A stretch of DNA of 64,000 bases from Kitasatospora sp. GAS204B. GTDB taxonomy: Bacteria > Actinomycetota > Actinomycetes > Streptomycetales > Streptomycetaceae. Every line of letters begins with the position of its first letter. Within the stretch, counting starts at the first letter, position 1. This document shows, piece after piece, positions 9,295-18,667 of this stretch. The position numbers and the translations under genes were made by a program. Under the pieces are notes generated by a model, which had not been told where the DNA came from, made no database searches, and saw only the letters and a program-made list of their open reading frames with translations. Location of the stretch: assembly GCF_029892155.1 (NCBI RefSeq), contig NZ_JARZAG010000005.1, forward strand, positions 248,001-312,000, written 5' to 3'.

Positions 9295-9513
9295 TTATTG
9301 TCCACCCTTCTGGACAAATCCCCGAACGAAGTCCTCTGCGTTGGACTCGAGCACTTCATCGATTTCGTCCAGCACGGAATCGACGTCCTCGCTCAGCTTC
9401 TCCTGACGCTCCTTGAGCTCCTCGGACTGCTCCGCCTCCGCGGTCTGCTCCTCGACGTCCTCCGAGGAGCGGTTCGCCCGCTGCTGGCCGCCGCCGGTGT
9501 CCTTGGTCGCCAT
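9295..9513 (-). CDS. pup: Prokaryotic ubiquitin-like protein Pup
   Basis: 72 aa from the ATG at 9513 (MATKDTGGGQQR), with GAGGGAC directly upstream. Charged, coiled-coil-prone, intrinsically disordered protein ending ...GFVQKGGQ. The C-terminal Gln must be deamidated to Glu by Dop before PafA can ligate it. The central helix (about 35-62, LKERQEKLSEDVDSVLDEID) is what the ARC coiled coil recognises. It lies between dop and the endonuclease gene. Confidence 0.97.
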   Translation of the reverse strand: MATKDTGGGQQRANRSSEDVEEQTAEAEQSEELKERQEKLSEDVDSVLDEIDEVLESNAEDFVRGFVQKGGQ

Positions 9514-9572
9514 GTCCCTCACCCCGCTCGCAATCGTCTGGCACGGTTGGTCGGTCCGGGCTTGCTGCTCAG

Positions 9573-9578
9573 ACCCTA
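9573..9578 (-). promoter_or_regulatory. pup: Possible -10 element for pup
   Basis: On the minus strand GTGTATAGGGTCTG contains TAGGGT about 60 bases upstream of the pup ATG, in the ~180-bp gap after dop. No good -35 was seen. Confidence 0.3.
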
Positions 9579-9691
9579 TACACCGGGTGGCGCGAGGCGC
9601 TGCCCGTTCGTGGTTGGTACTTGATGAAACGCCGGAACCTCACCCTGATGATTCCCATCGCCGGGGGCTTTCACCCGTGGTGACGGATCAC

Positions 9692-11203
9692 TCACCCACC
9701 GCTCAGCACCCGGACCAGTTCCTCGGCGGTGCGGCAGCGGTCGAGCAGTTCCTTGACGTGGTTGCGGGTGCCGCGCAGGGGCTCCAGGGTGGGGACCCGC
9801 TGCAGCGAGTCGCGGCCCGGCAGGTCGAAGATGACGGAGTCCCAGGAGGCCGCGGCCACGTGCTCGGCGTACTGGTCGAGGCAGCGGCCGCGGAAGTAGG
9901 CGCGGGTGTCGTCCGGGGGCTGGTGGACGGCGCGCAGCACCTCTTCCTCGGTGAGCAGGCGCTCGAAGCGGCCGCGGGCGACCAGGCGGTTGTAGAGGCC
10001 CTTCTCGGCGCGCACGTCGCTGTACTGGAGGTCGACCAGGTGCAGCCGGGGGTTGTCCCAGTCCAGGCCGTCGCGCTGGCGGTAGCCCTCCAGCAGTTCC
10101 TTCTTGGCGACCCAGTCGAGCTGCTTGGACAGGCTCATCGGGTCGCGCTCCAGCTTGCCGAGCACGTCCTCCCAGCGGCTGAGCACGTCCTTGGTCTGCT
10201 CGTCGGCGTCGTGGCCGTAGCGGTCCTCGACGTACTTGCGGGCCAGTTCGTAGTACTCCATCTGAAGCTGGACGGCGGTGAGCTTGCGGCCGTTGCGCAG
10301 CGTGATCTGGTACCGCAGCTCGTGGTCGTGGGAGACCCGGTGCAGGGTGCGCACGGGCTGGTCGACGGCGAGGTCGACGGCGATGAAGCCGTCCTCGATC
10401 ATGGCCAGCACCAGCGAGGTGGTGCCGAGCTTGAGGTAGGTGGAGATCTCCGAGAGGTTGGCGTCGCCGATGATCACGTGCAGCCGGCGGTACTTCTCCG
10501 CGTCGGCGTGCGGCTCGTCGCGGGTGTTGATGATCGGGCGCTTGAGGGTGGTCTCCAGGCCGACCTCGACCTCGAAGTAGTCGGCCCGCTGGCTGAGCTG
10601 GAAGCCGTGGGCGGAGCCGTCCTGGCCGATGCCGACCCGGCCGGCGCCGGTGACCACCGGGCGGGAGACGAAGAACGGGGTGAGGTGGCGCACGATGTCG
10701 GCGAACGGGGTGGCCCGCTGCATCAGGTAGTTCTCGTGGGTGCCGTAGGAGGCGCCCTTGTTGTCGGTGTTGTTCTTGTAGAGGTGGATGTTCTGCCCGT
10801 TGGGCAGCTCCAGGGCGCGGGCGGCCGCCTCGGCCATGATCCGCTCGCCGGCCTTGTCCCAGAGCACGGCGTCGCGCGGGTTGGTCACCTCGGGCGAGCT
10901 GTACTCGGGGTGTGCGTGGTCGACGTAGAAGCGGGCTCCGTTGGTGAGGATGATGTTGGCCAGGCCGATGTCCTCGTCGGTGAGTTGGCTGGCGTCGGCC
11001 ACCTCCCGGGCGAGGTCGAATCCCCTCGCGTCCCGCAGCGGGTTCTCCTCCTCGAAGTCCCAGCGGGCGCGGCGCGCCCGGTGCATCGCCGCCGCGTAGG
11101 CGTTGACGATCTGGGACGAGGTGAGCATGGCGTTGGCGTTGGGGTGTCCGGGTACGGAGATCCCGTACTCGGTCTCGATGCCCATCACGCGCCTTACGGT
11201 CAT
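9692..11203 (-). CDS. dop: Deamidase of Pup, Dop
   Basis: 503 aa. Converts the C-terminal Gln of Pup to Glu and also removes Pup from substrates. Start [14 protein letters not shown] carries the metal-binding Glu10; [14 protein letters not shown] contains Asp95, equivalent to the catalytic aspartate of studied Dops. The stretch after it and the region at about 45-75 fit the Dop-specific loop absent from Paf[18 protein letters not shown] and [15 protein letters not shown] are shared with PafA. AAGGAGGG precedes the ATG. Confidence 0.97.
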   Translation of the reverse strand: MTVRRVMGIETEYGISVPGHPNANAMLTSSQIVNAYAAAMHRARRARWDFEEENPLRDARGFDLAREVADASQLTDEDIGLANIILTNGARFYVDHAHPEYSSPEVTNPRDAVLWDKAGERIMAEAAARALELPNGQNIHLYKNNTDNKGASYGTHENYLMQRATPFADIVRHLTPFFVSRPVVTGAGRVGIGQDGSAHGFQLSQRADYFEVEVGLETTLKRPIINTRDEPHADAEKYRRLHVIIGDANLSEISTYLKLGTTSLVLAMIEDGFIAVDLAVDQPVRTLHRVSHDHELRYQITLRNGRKLTAVQLQMEYYELARKYVEDRYGHDADEQTKDVLSRWEDVLGKLERDPMSLSKQLDWVAKKELLEGYRQRDGLDWDNPRLHLVDLQYSDVRAEKGLYNRLVARGRFERLLTEEEVLRAVHQPPDDTRAYFRGRCLDQYAEHVAAASWDSVIFDLPGRDSLQRVPTLEPLRGTRNHVKELLDRCRTAEELVRVLSGG

Positions 11204-11342
11204 GCGGCCCTCCTTGCCCGTCGCTCCGCCCCGAGCGGGCGGGGCACCGACGTCCCTGCTGTGCCACCGCGGCTGACGGACCGTCGGGTCCGCCAGCCGC
11301 GTCTGTCGAGCCTGTCCGGCCTGCCGGGGCCGTGGGCGCTTG

Positions 11343-13109
11343 CTACAGGTACTGCCCGGTGTTGGCGACGGTGTCGATGGAGCGGCCGGACTCCGCGCCC
11401 TGCTTGCCGGTGACCAGCGTGCGGATGAAGACGATCCGCTCGCCCTTCTTGCCCGAGATCCGAGCCCAGTCGTCCGGGTTGGTGGTGTTGGGCAGGTCCT
11501 CGTTCTCCTTGAACTCGTCCACGCAGGCGGCGAGCAGGTGGGAGACCCGCAGACCGCGCTGGCCGTGGTCGAGGAAGTCCTTGATCGCCATCTTCTTGGC
11601 CCGGTCCACGATGTTCTGGATCATGGCGCCGGAGTTGAAGTCCTTGAAGTAGAGGACTTCCTTGTCACCGTTGGCGTAGGTGACCTCCAGGAAGCGGTTC
11701 TCCTCGCTCTCGGTGTACATCCGCTCGACCACGGTCTGGATCATGGCGAGCACGGTGGTGTCCACCGAGCCCTCGTGCTCCTTGAGGTCGTCGGGGTGGA
11801 AGGGCAGCGAGTTCCTGAGGTACTTGGAGAAGATGTCCTTGGCGGCCTCGGCGTCCGGACGCTCGATCTTGATCTTGACGTCGAGTCGGCCGGGGCGCAG
11901 GATCGCCGGGTCGATCATGTCCTCGCGGTTCGAGGCGCCGATCACGATGACGTTCTCCAGGCCCTCCACGCCGTCGATCTCGGCGAGCAGCTGGGGGACG
12001 ATGGTGTTCTCCACGTCCGAGCTGATGCCGGAGCCGCGGGTGCGGAAGAGCGACTCCATCTCGTCGAAGAAGACGATGACGGGGGTGCCCTCGCTGGCCT
12101 TCTCGCGCGCCCGCTGGAAGACCAGGCGGATCTGCCGCTCGGTCTCGCCGACGAACTTGTTGAGCAGCTCGGGGCCCTTGATGTTGAGGAAGTAGCTCTT
12201 GCCCTGCGGACGGCCGGTGACCTCGGCGACCTTCTTGGCGAGCGAGTTGGCCACCGCCTTGGCGATCAGCGTCTTGCCGCAGCCGGGCGGGCCGTAGAGG
12301 AGGACGCCCTTGGGCGGGCGCAGCTCGTACTCCTTGAAGAGGTCGGCGTGCAGGTAGGGCAGTTCGACCGCGTCGCGGATCTGCTCGATCTGGTTGGCGA
12401 GGCCGCCGATCTGGCGGTAGTCGATGTCCGGGACCTCTTCGAGGACCAGTTCCTCGACTTCGGCCTTGGGAACCACCTCGTAGACGTAGCCGGAGCGCGG
12501 CTCCAGCAGCAGCGCGTCGCCGGCGCGCAGCGTGATGTCACGCAGCGGCTCGGCCAGCCGCACCACCCGCTCCTCGTCGGTGTGTCCGACGACCAGCGCG
12601 CGTTCGCCGTCCTCGAGCACCTCCTTGAGGGTGACGAGGTCGCCGATCGACTCGAAGGCGAAGGCGTCGACGATGTTGAGTGCCTCGTTGAGCAGGACTT
12701 CCTGCCCGCGACGCAGCTCGTCCAGGTCGATGGTGGGGCTGACGTTGACGCGCAGCTTTCGCCCGCCCGTGAAGATGTCGGCGGTGCCGTCCTCGTTCTG
12801 CGTGAGGAAGGTGCCGAATCCGGCGGGGGGCTGGGCCAGCCGGTCCACTTCCTCCTTGAGGGCCACGATCTGGTCGCGGGCCTCGCGCAGGGTGGCTGCG
12901 AGCCGCTCGTTCTGAGCGGTCACGCCGGCCAGGTTGGTCTGAAGCTCGACGATCCGGTCTTCGAGAACTCTCGAAGAGCGCGGGGAGTCGGCCAGCTTGC
13001 GACGCAGCACGGCGATCTCCTGCTCCAGGTACGAGACCTGTGCGGCCTCGTCGGAACCACGGGCGGGCTTGCCGGCACTGCGGTTGTAGTCGTCATCGTG
13101 GGCTGCCAC
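11343..13109 (-). CDS. arc: Proteasome-associated AAA ATPase ARC (Mpa)
   Basis: 588 aa. Hexameric unfoldase that binds pupylated proteins and feeds them to the proteasome. Order: N-terminal coiled coil (about 25-92), tandem OB domains (about 95-225), AAA module with Walker A GPPGCGKT (about 273-280), Walker [10 protein letters not shown] (about 344-352) and the arginine-finger region, then the C-terminal tail NTGQYL whose penultimate Tyr docks into PrcA. GTG at 13109 is preferred over GTG at 13118 because GGAGGAGG sits at proper spacing from the former. Confidence 0.96.
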   Translation of the reverse strand: MAAHDDDYNRSAGKPARGSDEAAQVSYLEQEIAVLRRKLADSPRSSRVLEDRIVELQTNLAGVTAQNERLAATLREARDQIVALKEEVDRLAQPPAGFGTFLTQNEDGTADIFTGGRKLRVNVSPTIDLDELRRGQEVLLNEALNIVDAFAFESIGDLVTLKEVLEDGERALVVGHTDEERVVRLAEPLRDITLRAGDALLLEPRSGYVYEVVPKAEVEELVLEEVPDIDYRQIGGLANQIEQIRDAVELPYLHADLFKEYELRPPKGVLLYGPPGCGKTLIAKAVANSLAKKVAEVTGRPQGKSYFLNIKGPELLNKFVGETERQIRLVFQRAREKASEGTPVIVFFDEMESLFRTRGSGISSDVENTIVPQLLAEIDGVEGLENVIVIGASNREDMIDPAILRPGRLDVKIKIERPDAEAAKDIFSKYLRNSLPFHPDDLKEHEGSVDTTVLAMIQTVVERMYTESEENRFLEVTYANGDKEVLYFKDFNSGAMIQNIVDRAKKMAIKDFLDHGQRGLRVSHLLAACVDEFKENEDLPNTTNPDDWARISGKKGERIVFIRTLVTGKQGAESGRSIDTVANTGQYL

Positions 13110-13144
13110 GGTCCTCACCTCCTCCGGGGAGCGGGATGCTTCCA

Positions 13145-13180
13145 GACCCTACCTGCACTAGGGGTCGCGTAAACCCCTAG
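13145..13180 (-). promoter_or_regulatory. arc: Candidate promoter and dyad operator of arc
   Basis: On the minus strand TTTACG, 16 bases, TAGGGT (13150-13145) resembles a sigma-70-type promoter about 35 bases upstream of the arc start. A perfect dyad CTAGGGGT-N7-ACCCCTAG (13158-13180) covers the -35 region and could bind a regulator. Inference only. Confidence 0.45.
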
Positions 13181-13330
13181 ATCAAGAAAGACGGAAGGGG
13201 TGTGTCCGATCTTCACCCGTGTGTGCTTCCCCTCGGCAAGCAGATACCCACCGCACACGCCCGGAAAGCGGGCGGAGGGTAGGGTCGAGCGAGTCAATAT
13301 CCGATCGTGACCGTTTCTAGGCAGGAACCG

Positions 13331-13633
13331 ATGTCAGTGACCAGTGGGGCGGGTGCCGCCGAGCCTCTCGAGGTGTGGATCGATCAGGACCTGTGCACCG
13401 GGGACGGGATCTGTGTCCAGTACGCGCCGGAGGTCTTCGAACTGGACATCGACGGTCTGGCCTATGTGAAGGGCGAGGACGACGAGTTGCGCCAGCAGCC
13501 GGGGGCCACCACGCGGGTGCCGCTGACGCTGCTTCAGGACGTGGTGGACTCGGCGAAGGACTGCCCGGGCGACTGCATCCACGTGCGACGGGTCGCCGAC
13601 CGGGTCGAGGTGTACGGGCCGGACGCGGACTGA
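13331..13633 (+). CDS. Single-cluster ferredoxin
   Basis: 100 aa. Small acidic ferredoxin with cysteines at CTGDGIC and CPGDC, the spacing of actinobacterial [3Fe-4S]/[4Fe-4S] ferredoxins that feed electrons to P450s and other oxidases. ATG at 13331 is preferred over the upstream GTG at 13307 because AGGAACC lies seven bases before it. Divergent from arc, sharing a ~200-bp intergenic region. Its partner oxidoreductase is not evident nearby; the P450 at 54.9 kb is far away and a link would be speculative. Confidence 0.9.
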   Translation: MSVTSGAGAAEPLEVWIDQDLCTGDGICVQYAPEVFELDIDGLAYVKGEDDELRQQPGATTRVPLTLLQDVVDSAKDCPGDCIHVRRVADRVEVYGPDAD

Positions 13634-13698
13634 GCCGCGAATGGCCCCTGGCCGGGGCGAGTTGGCGCCCCGTCAGGCTGAGCGGTGCTGACCCTCGG

Positions 13699-14349
13699 TC
13701 AGGTCGCGGCGGTCGGGGCGATCTGCTGGGTGCGCTGGTAGCCGTCGGCGTGCCGGGTCCAGTTGAACTGGACGGTCAGGTCGGGGCAGCAGCGCGGCAC
13801 GTCGGCGGTGGAGTAGCCCTTGGCGATGGCGGTGATGGTGCCGTCGGAGCGCAGCGCGAGCCGGGTCACGATGAAGCCCTCCTGCCAGCGCAGCAGGGTG
13901 TCGCGCACGGCCGGGTGGCCGTCCTGGCCGGGGGCGAGGACGAAGACGCCGTCGGGGGCGGTGCCGCTGCCGGCCTGGCAGTGGGCGGCGACCACGGTGG
14001 CCGGGGTCCCGTCGCCCAGGTCGGCGGTGAAGCTGATCGACACGGCGGTGGGCATCGGTCCGCAGTCCAGCGGGAGCTGGGCCTGGGCGGGGTCCGGGGC
14101 CTGCGCGGTGGGCAGCGCGTGCGGGGTGTCGGTGGCGCCCTGCGCGCTGCCCGGGGCGGCGAGCGGGTGGCTCGCGACGCTCGGTGCGGCGGCCAGCGTG
14201 CCGGTGACCAGGGCGGTGCAGGCCAGCACGACCAGGCCCCAGCGCCAGGGGCCCGAGCGGGCGGCGGCGGGTGCCGGCGCCTGGGCACCCTCGGTGGGTC
14301 GGGGGGTGCGCGCCGGATCGGGTGCCGTCGTGTCCGCTGCGTTGGCCAA
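13699..14349 (-). CDS. Membrane-anchored or secreted hypothetical protein
   Basis: 216 aa. TTG start (14349) chosen because GGAGGGG lies seven bases upstream; no ATG fits. An Ala/Pro-rich cytoplasmic tail is followed by one hydrophobic helix (about 35-56, WGLVVLACTALVTGTLAAAP), then an extracytoplasmic domain with four cysteines (DCGPMP, AHCQAG, RCCPD). The fold is not recognised. It ends near the stop of the convergent ferredoxin gene. Confidence 0.7.
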   Translation of the reverse strand: MANAADTTAPDPARTPRPTEGAQAPAPAAARSGPWRWGLVVLACTALVTGTLAAAPSVASHPLAAPGSAQGATDTPHALPTAQAPDPAQAQLPLDCGPMPTAVSISFTADLGDGTPATVVAAHCQAGSGTAPDGVFVLAPGQDGHPAVRDTLLRWQEGFIVTRLALRSDGTITAIAKGYSTADVPRCCPDLTVQFNWTRHADGYQRTQQIAPTAAT

Positions 14350-14456
14350 GAGGTCCCCTCCACCGGCCCGGGGTGAACGTGTACGCGCAGATCGTCGCAC
14401 ATGGGCGCGGTGTGGTCGGCACCGGGGGCGCCGCCCGTCGAGCGGCCGGCCGAACG

Positions 14457-14497
14457 CCTCGGGGGCGGCGCTCCGGGCGGGAGCGCCGCCCCCGAGG
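14457..14497 (-). terminator. Strong hairpin terminator after trmI
   Basis: Perfect 18-bp stem (14457-14474 with 14480-14497) and a 5-base loop, 28 bases after the trmI stop. Confidence 0.75.
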
Positions 14498-14524
14498 GCG
14501 GACGGGCGGGACGGGTCGTCCCGG

Positions 14525-15481
14525 TCAGTCCTGGTCGATCACCGGCGTGGCGGCCTTGGCGGCGGCCCGGGCGGCGGCGCGCTCGGCCAGGCTGGTCTCG
14601 GCCGAGCCGTTGTCGTAGTCCTCGCCGTAGGCGCCCTTGGCGGGGCGGCGGCGGCGCAGCGGCGGCTCGACGCCGTCGGCCAGCCGGCGGGAGGTGAGCA
14701 GGAAGCCGGTGTGCCCGATCATCCGGTGGTCGGGGCGGACGGCCAGGCCTTCGACGTGCCAGGTGCGGACCATGGTCTCCCAGGACTGCGGCTCGGTGAA
14801 GGTGCCGTGCTCGCGCAGCGCCTCGACGGTGCGCGACAGCTGGGTGGTGGTGGCCACGTAGCAGCAGATCAGGCCGCCGGGGACGAGCGCCTTGGCGGCG
14901 ACGTCCAGGCACTCCCAGGGCGCCAGCATGTCCAGGATGATCCGGTCGACGTCGCTCTCCACCAGGTTGTCCTGGAGGTCGCCGACGGTGAGCTTCCAGG
15001 CCGGGTGGGCGCCGCCGAAGTAGCGCTCGACGTTGCTGCGGGCGATGTCCGCGAAGTCCTGGCGGCGCTCGTAGGAGGCCAGCAGCCCGGTGTCGCCGAC
15101 GGCCCGCAGCAGGTAGGTGCTGAGCGCGCCGGAGCCGACGCCGGCCTCGACCACGCGGGCGCCGGCGAAGATGTCGGCCATGGCCAGGATCTGCCCCGCG
15201 TCCTTGGGGTAGATCACGGCGGCGCCGCGGGGCATGGACAGGACGTAGTCGGGGAGCAGGGGGCGCAGCGCGAGATAGGGGACGTTCCCGGTGGTGCGCA
15301 CGACGGTGCCCTCGGGGGCGCCGATCAGCTCATCATGCGGGAACGCGCCCTTGTGGGTGTGGAAGTTCTTTCCACCCTCGAGCGTGAACGTGTAGTGACG
15401 GCCCTTGGGGTCGGTCAGCTGAACCTGATCCCCGACCGTGAATGGCCCCCGCCTGCGGGTGGCACCGGTCGGTTCGGACAT
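14525..15481 (-). CDS. trmI: tRNA (adenine-58-N1)-methyltransferase TrmI
   Basis: 318 aa. Methylates N1 of A58 in the T-loop of tRNAs with SAM; works as a tetramer. An N-terminal beta domain (to about 75) precedes the Rossmann methyltransferase core: SAM motif VVEAGVGSGALS (about 109-120), acidic LASYERR loop and the catalytic-region DRIILDMLAPWE. The C-terminal tail is Ala/Arg-rich and variable. Orthologue of Rv2118c, which also neighbours mpa and a RecB-like gene in mycobacteria. Confidence 0.93.
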   Translation of the reverse strand: MSEPTGATRRRGPFTVGDQVQLTDPKGRHYTFTLEGGKNFHTHKGAFPHDELIGAPEGTVVRTTGNVPYLALRPLLPDYVLSMPRGAAVIYPKDAGQILAMADIFAGARVVEAGVGSGALSTYLLRAVGDTGLLASYERRQDFADIARSNVERYFGGAHPAWKLTVGDLQDNLVESDVDRIILDMLAPWECLDVAAKALVPGGLICCYVATTTQLSRTVEALREHGTFTEPQSWETMVRTWHVEGLAVRPDHRMIGHTGFLLTSRRLADGVEPPLRRRRPAKGAYGEDYDNGSAETSLAERAAARAAAKAATPVIDQD

Positions 15482-15557
15482 GCCGACAATCCTATCCCGG
15501 CCCGGACACCGCTCGACGCCGGGCGATCATCACGGTCCGTGACCGGCAGCTGTGGGC

Positions 15558-16784
15558 TCAGCGGCCGGTGAGCACCGCGCTCAGCCGGCGTTCGACGTCG
15601 GAGACGGCGAGCACGCCGTAGGGCCGGCCGTCCTCCTCGACCACCAGGTACTCGCTGGCCGGGGTGGTGCGCAGCGCGGCCAGCAGCTGCTCGCCGTCCA
15701 GGTCGGCGGAGATCCGCAGGCCGGGTTCGAGCGAGCGGGCCAGCGCCCCGACGGCCACCCAGGGGCGGCGGTGCTCCGGGACCTGGAGCACGGCGGCCTC
15801 CTTGACCAGCGCGATCGGGTCGCCGTGGCCGTCGATCACCACCACCGCGCCGGCCTGGGCCTCGCGGGCCTGGCGCAGCGCCTCGGCGAGCGGGGTCTCG
15901 GCGGTGACCGAGACGGCCCGGCGGGTCAGGCCGCGCACCGCCAGGCCGGGCAGCGCCTCCTTGAGTCTCGCGTTGCGCAGGGCCCCGCCGGCGCCGTTCC
16001 AGATCACCACGGCGAGCACCGCGGCCAGCACCGAGTCGAGCAGCGCCTGGCTGCCGCTCTGCTGGGCGCCGGCCCGGGCCGAGCTGATCGCGGGCAGGCC
16101 GAACAGCACGACCAGGGCGAGCACCCGCCCGGCCCAGGCGGCCGCGATGGTGCCGGTCATCTGGCGTCCGGTCAGGCCCCAGACCACGGCGCGCAGCATC
16201 CGGCCGCCGTCCAGTGGCAGGCCGGGCAGCAGGTTGAAGACGGCGACCACCAGGTTGGCCACCATCAGGCCGGCCAGCAGCACGCCGGGCACGGTCTCCA
16301 GCTCGACCAGGTCCAGGAAGAGCCAGCAGATCCCGCCGAGCACCAGGGAGAGCAGCGGCCCGACGAAGGCCAGCCAGAACTCCCGGCCAGGGGTCTCGGC
16401 CTCCTTCTCGATCTCGGAGATGCCGCCGAAGAACTGCAGTTGGATCCGGCGGACCCCGAGCTTGTAGCGCAGCGCGACCAGGGTGTGGGCCAGCTCGTGG
16501 ACCAGGACGGAGGCGTAGAAGGCGATCGCGAAGGAGAGCGCCACCAGGTAGCGGGTGAAGCCGAGGCCGGGCAGCACGTTGGAGAGCTGGTCGCCGAAGA
16601 GCCAGGTGATCAGGGCGGCGATCAGGAACCAGGTGGGGGTGACGTAGATCGGCACGCCGAACGGACGGCCCATCAGGATCGCGCCGCCGGGACGCTCCGG
16701 CTCCTTGGCGGGGCCGTCGGGGCCGGCGGGACCGTTCTGGCGTGGCGGTTGCTGTGAGGTCTGCTGCCCTGTGGTGTCGCTCAC
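15558..16784 (-). CDS. Site-2 protease (M50) with CBS domains
   Basis: 408 aa from the GTG at 16784 (GAAGGGG upstream); the longer frame is unsupported. Intramembrane zinc metalloprotease: HELAH (96-100) provides the zinc histidines and catalytic Glu97, and LLPGLPLDGGR supplies the third ligand Asp. About six hydrophobic segments, then two C-terminal CBS domains (about 280-405) that usually sense nucleotides. The substrate is unknown; relatives cleave anti-sigma factors or pro-sigma factors. Confidence 0.92.
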   Translation of the reverse strand: MSDTTGQQTSQQPPRQNGPAGPDGPAKEPERPGGAILMGRPFGVPIYVTPTWFLIAALITWLFGDQLSNVLPGLGFTRYLVALSFAIAFYASVLVHELAHTLVALRYKLGVRRIQLQFFGGISEIEKEAETPGREFWLAFVGPLLSLVLGGICWLFLDLVELETVPGVLLAGLMVANLVVAVFNLLPGLPLDGGRMLRAVVWGLTGRQMTGTIAAAWAGRVLALVVLFGLPAISSARAGAQQSGSQALLDSVLAAVLAVVIWNGAGGALRNARLKEALPGLAVRGLTRRAVSVTAETPLAEALRQAREAQAGAVVVIDGHGDPIALVKEAAVLQVPEHRRPWVAVGALARSLEPGLRISADLDGEQLLAALRTTPASEYLVVEEDGRPYGVLAVSDVERRLSAVLTGR

Positions 16785-16963
16785 CGTGACCCCTTCAGGT
16801 CGTCGTCCCCGCCTCGGCCCCGTCCCTGGCGGGCGGAGGCTGCCCACGCTACGTGATCTCGGACCGCGATGGCGTGAGTGCCCCCTGGTGAACGTTCTAC
16901 CCAACTTGCGGGCGGTGAGTGGTCTGACAGCCGGATGACAGCCGGACCCCATAGGGTCTGGGT

Positions 16964-17866
16964 ATGCAGCAGACCGAGACCGCCCGCCAGGCCGTGCCGC
17001 CGAGCGGGCTGTCCCCTTCGCGCGCCGGGGACTTCCTGACCTGCCCGCTGCTCTACCGGCTGCGGGTGATCGACAAGCTGCCGGAGCCGCCGAGCCAGGC
17101 GGCCACCCGGGGCACCCTGGTGCACGCGGTGCTGGAGCGGCTCTTCGACCACCCGGCCGGCGAGCGGACCCCGCAGCGCGCGCTGGAGCTGCTGCGCCCG
17201 CAGTGGGAGCGGCTGCTGGGTGAGCGGCCGGAGCTGGCCGAACTGTTCCCGGGTGCGGACGGGGGCGGGGCCGGGGAGGCGGCCGAGCAGTTGGCGCGCT
17301 GGCTGGCGGACGCCGAGAAGCTGCTCGCCCAGTGGTTCCGGCTGGAGGACCCGACCCGGCTGGAGCCGGTGGAGCGCGAGCTGTACGTGGAGACCGTGCT
17401 CGACTCGGGGCTGAAGCTGCGCGGCTACATCGACCGGGTCGACGTGGCGCCCACCGGCGAGGTGCGGCTGGTGGACTACAAGACCGGGCGCGCGCCCTCG
17501 CGGGACTTCGAGGGCAAGGCGATGTTCCAGATGAAGTTCTACGCCCTGGTGGTGTGGCGCTGGAAGGGCGTGCTGCCCAAGCGGCTGCAGCTGGTGTACC
17601 TGGGCGGCGGCGGTGACGTGGTCAGCTACGACCCGGACGAGGCGGACCTGCGCTCGGTGGAGCGCAAGCTGCTGGCGCTCTGGGAGACCATCGGCCGGGC
17701 GGTGGCCACCGGGGAGTTCCCGGCCACCCGCAACCGGCTCTGCGACTGGTGCGACCATCAGGCGAGCTGCCCGGAGTTCGGCGGGACTCCCCCGCCCTAC
17801 CCCCTGCCGATCACCGGGCTGCCGCCGCAGAAGACCGTGACGAGCATGACGAGCAAGGAGTCCTAG
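16964..17866 (+). CDS. RecB/Cas4-type PD-(D/E)XK nuclease
   Basis: 300 aa. Stand-alone exonuclease domain: catalytic His in GTLVHAVLERLF, VDYKTGR (Asp-x-Lys) as the core motif. One Cys near the N-terminus (LTCPLLYRLR) and three near the C-terminus (LCDWCDHQASC) form the 4Fe-4S clamp of AddB/Cas4-like nucleases. It overlaps no helicase. Mycobacterial Rv2119 is the syntenic relative, next to trmI. Its TAG is immediately followed by the GTG of the response regulator, so the two form an operon. Confidence 0.9.
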   Translation: MQQTETARQAVPPSGLSPSRAGDFLTCPLLYRLRVIDKLPEPPSQAATRGTLVHAVLERLFDHPAGERTPQRALELLRPQWERLLGERPELAELFPGADGGGAGEAAEQLARWLADAEKLLAQWFRLEDPTRLEPVERELYVETVLDSGLKLRGYIDRVDVAPTGEVRLVDYKTGRAPSRDFEGKAMFQMKFYALVVWRWKGVLPKRLQLVYLGGGGDVVSYDPDEADLRSVERKLLALWETIGRAVATGEFPATRNRLCDWCDHQASCPEFGGTPPPYPLPITGLPPQKTVTSMTSKES

Positions 17867-18538
17867 GTGGCGATCCGAGTGCTGCTGGTCGACGACCAGC
17901 CACTGCTGCGCACCGGTTTCCGGATGATTCTGGAGGCCGAGTCCGATCTGGTGGTGGTGGGCGAGGCCGGGGACGGTCAGCAGGCGCTGGAACAGGTGCG
18001 GGCCCTGCAGCCCGATGTGGTGCTGATGGACATCCGGATGCCCCGGATGGACGGGGTGGAGGCGACCAGACGGATCGTCGGGCCGGGTCGGGACGGCCCG
18101 GTGAAGGTGCTGGTGCTGACCACCTTCGACCTGGACGAGTACGTGGTGGAGGCGCTGCGGGCCGGGGCCAGCGGGTTCCTGCTCAAGGACGTGCCGGCCG
18201 AGGAGCTGGTGCAGGCGATCCGGGTGGTGGCCGACGGGGCCGCGATGCTGGCGCCCTCGATCACCCGCCGGCTGCTGGACATGTACGCGACCCGGCTGCC
18301 CTCGGGCGACGAGACGCCCTCGCCCGCGCTGACCGCGCTGACCGAGCGGGAGATGGAGGTGTTGCGGCTGGTCGCCAAGGGGCTGTCGAACGCCGAGATC
18401 GCCGCCGAGCTGTTCGTCAGCGAGACCACGGTGAAGACGCACGTGGGCCATGTGCTGACCAAGCTCGGGCTGCGCGACCGGGTGCAGGCCGCGGTCTTCG
18501 CCTACGAGAGCGGGCTGGTCCGGCCGGGCGCGGCATAG
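17867..18538 (+). CDS. NarL/LuxR-family response regulator
   Basis: 223 aa. Receiver domain (1-120) with Asp9/Asp10, phospho-acceptor Asp55 (VVLMDIRMP) and Lys in GFLLKD, followed by a LuxR-type helix-turn-helix (about 150-215, LTEREMEVLRLVAKGLSNAEIA). GTG start directly after the upstream stop codon; AAGGAG eight bases before. No histidine kinase gene is adjacent in the window, so its partner is elsewhere or it is an orphan regulator. Confidence 0.93.
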   Translation: MAIRVLLVDDQPLLRTGFRMILEAESDLVVVGEAGDGQQALEQVRALQPDVVLMDIRMPRMDGVEATRRIVGPGRDGPVKVLVLTTFDLDEYVVEALRAGASGFLLKDVPAEELVQAIRVVADGAAMLAPSITRRLLDMYATRLPSGDETPSPALTALTEREMEVLRLVAKGLSNAEIAAELFVSETTVKTHVGHVLTKLGLRDRVQAAVFAYESGLVRPGAA

Positions 18539-18545
18539 GCCCGGC

Positions 18546-18565
18546 CCTGCCCTGCCCTGCCCTGC
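18546..18565. repeat. CCCTG pentanucleotide repeat
   Basis: Four near-perfect copies of CCCTG directly downstream of the response regulator stop. Non-coding. Confidence 0.7.
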
Positions 18566-18616
18566 GGCGGGAAACGATTCGTCGATTCGTCAGCTGGCAG
18601 CAGCCGTACGAGAAGC

Positions 18617-18652
18617 CCGAGGGGCCGTCCGGAGTTCCGGACGGCCCCTCGG
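18617..18652. terminator. Bidirectional hairpin terminator
   Basis: 17-bp arms (CCGAGGGGCCGTCCGGA and complement) with a tiny apex between two convergent genes ending at 18538 and 18668. Confidence 0.75.
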
Positions 18653-18667
18653 CGTACCGCGCCCGGC

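Noticed and set aside
13331..13633. Ferredoxin as dedicated partner of the P450 at 54.9 kb
   Set aside because: Over 40 kb apart and in a conserved core region; no evidence of linkage.
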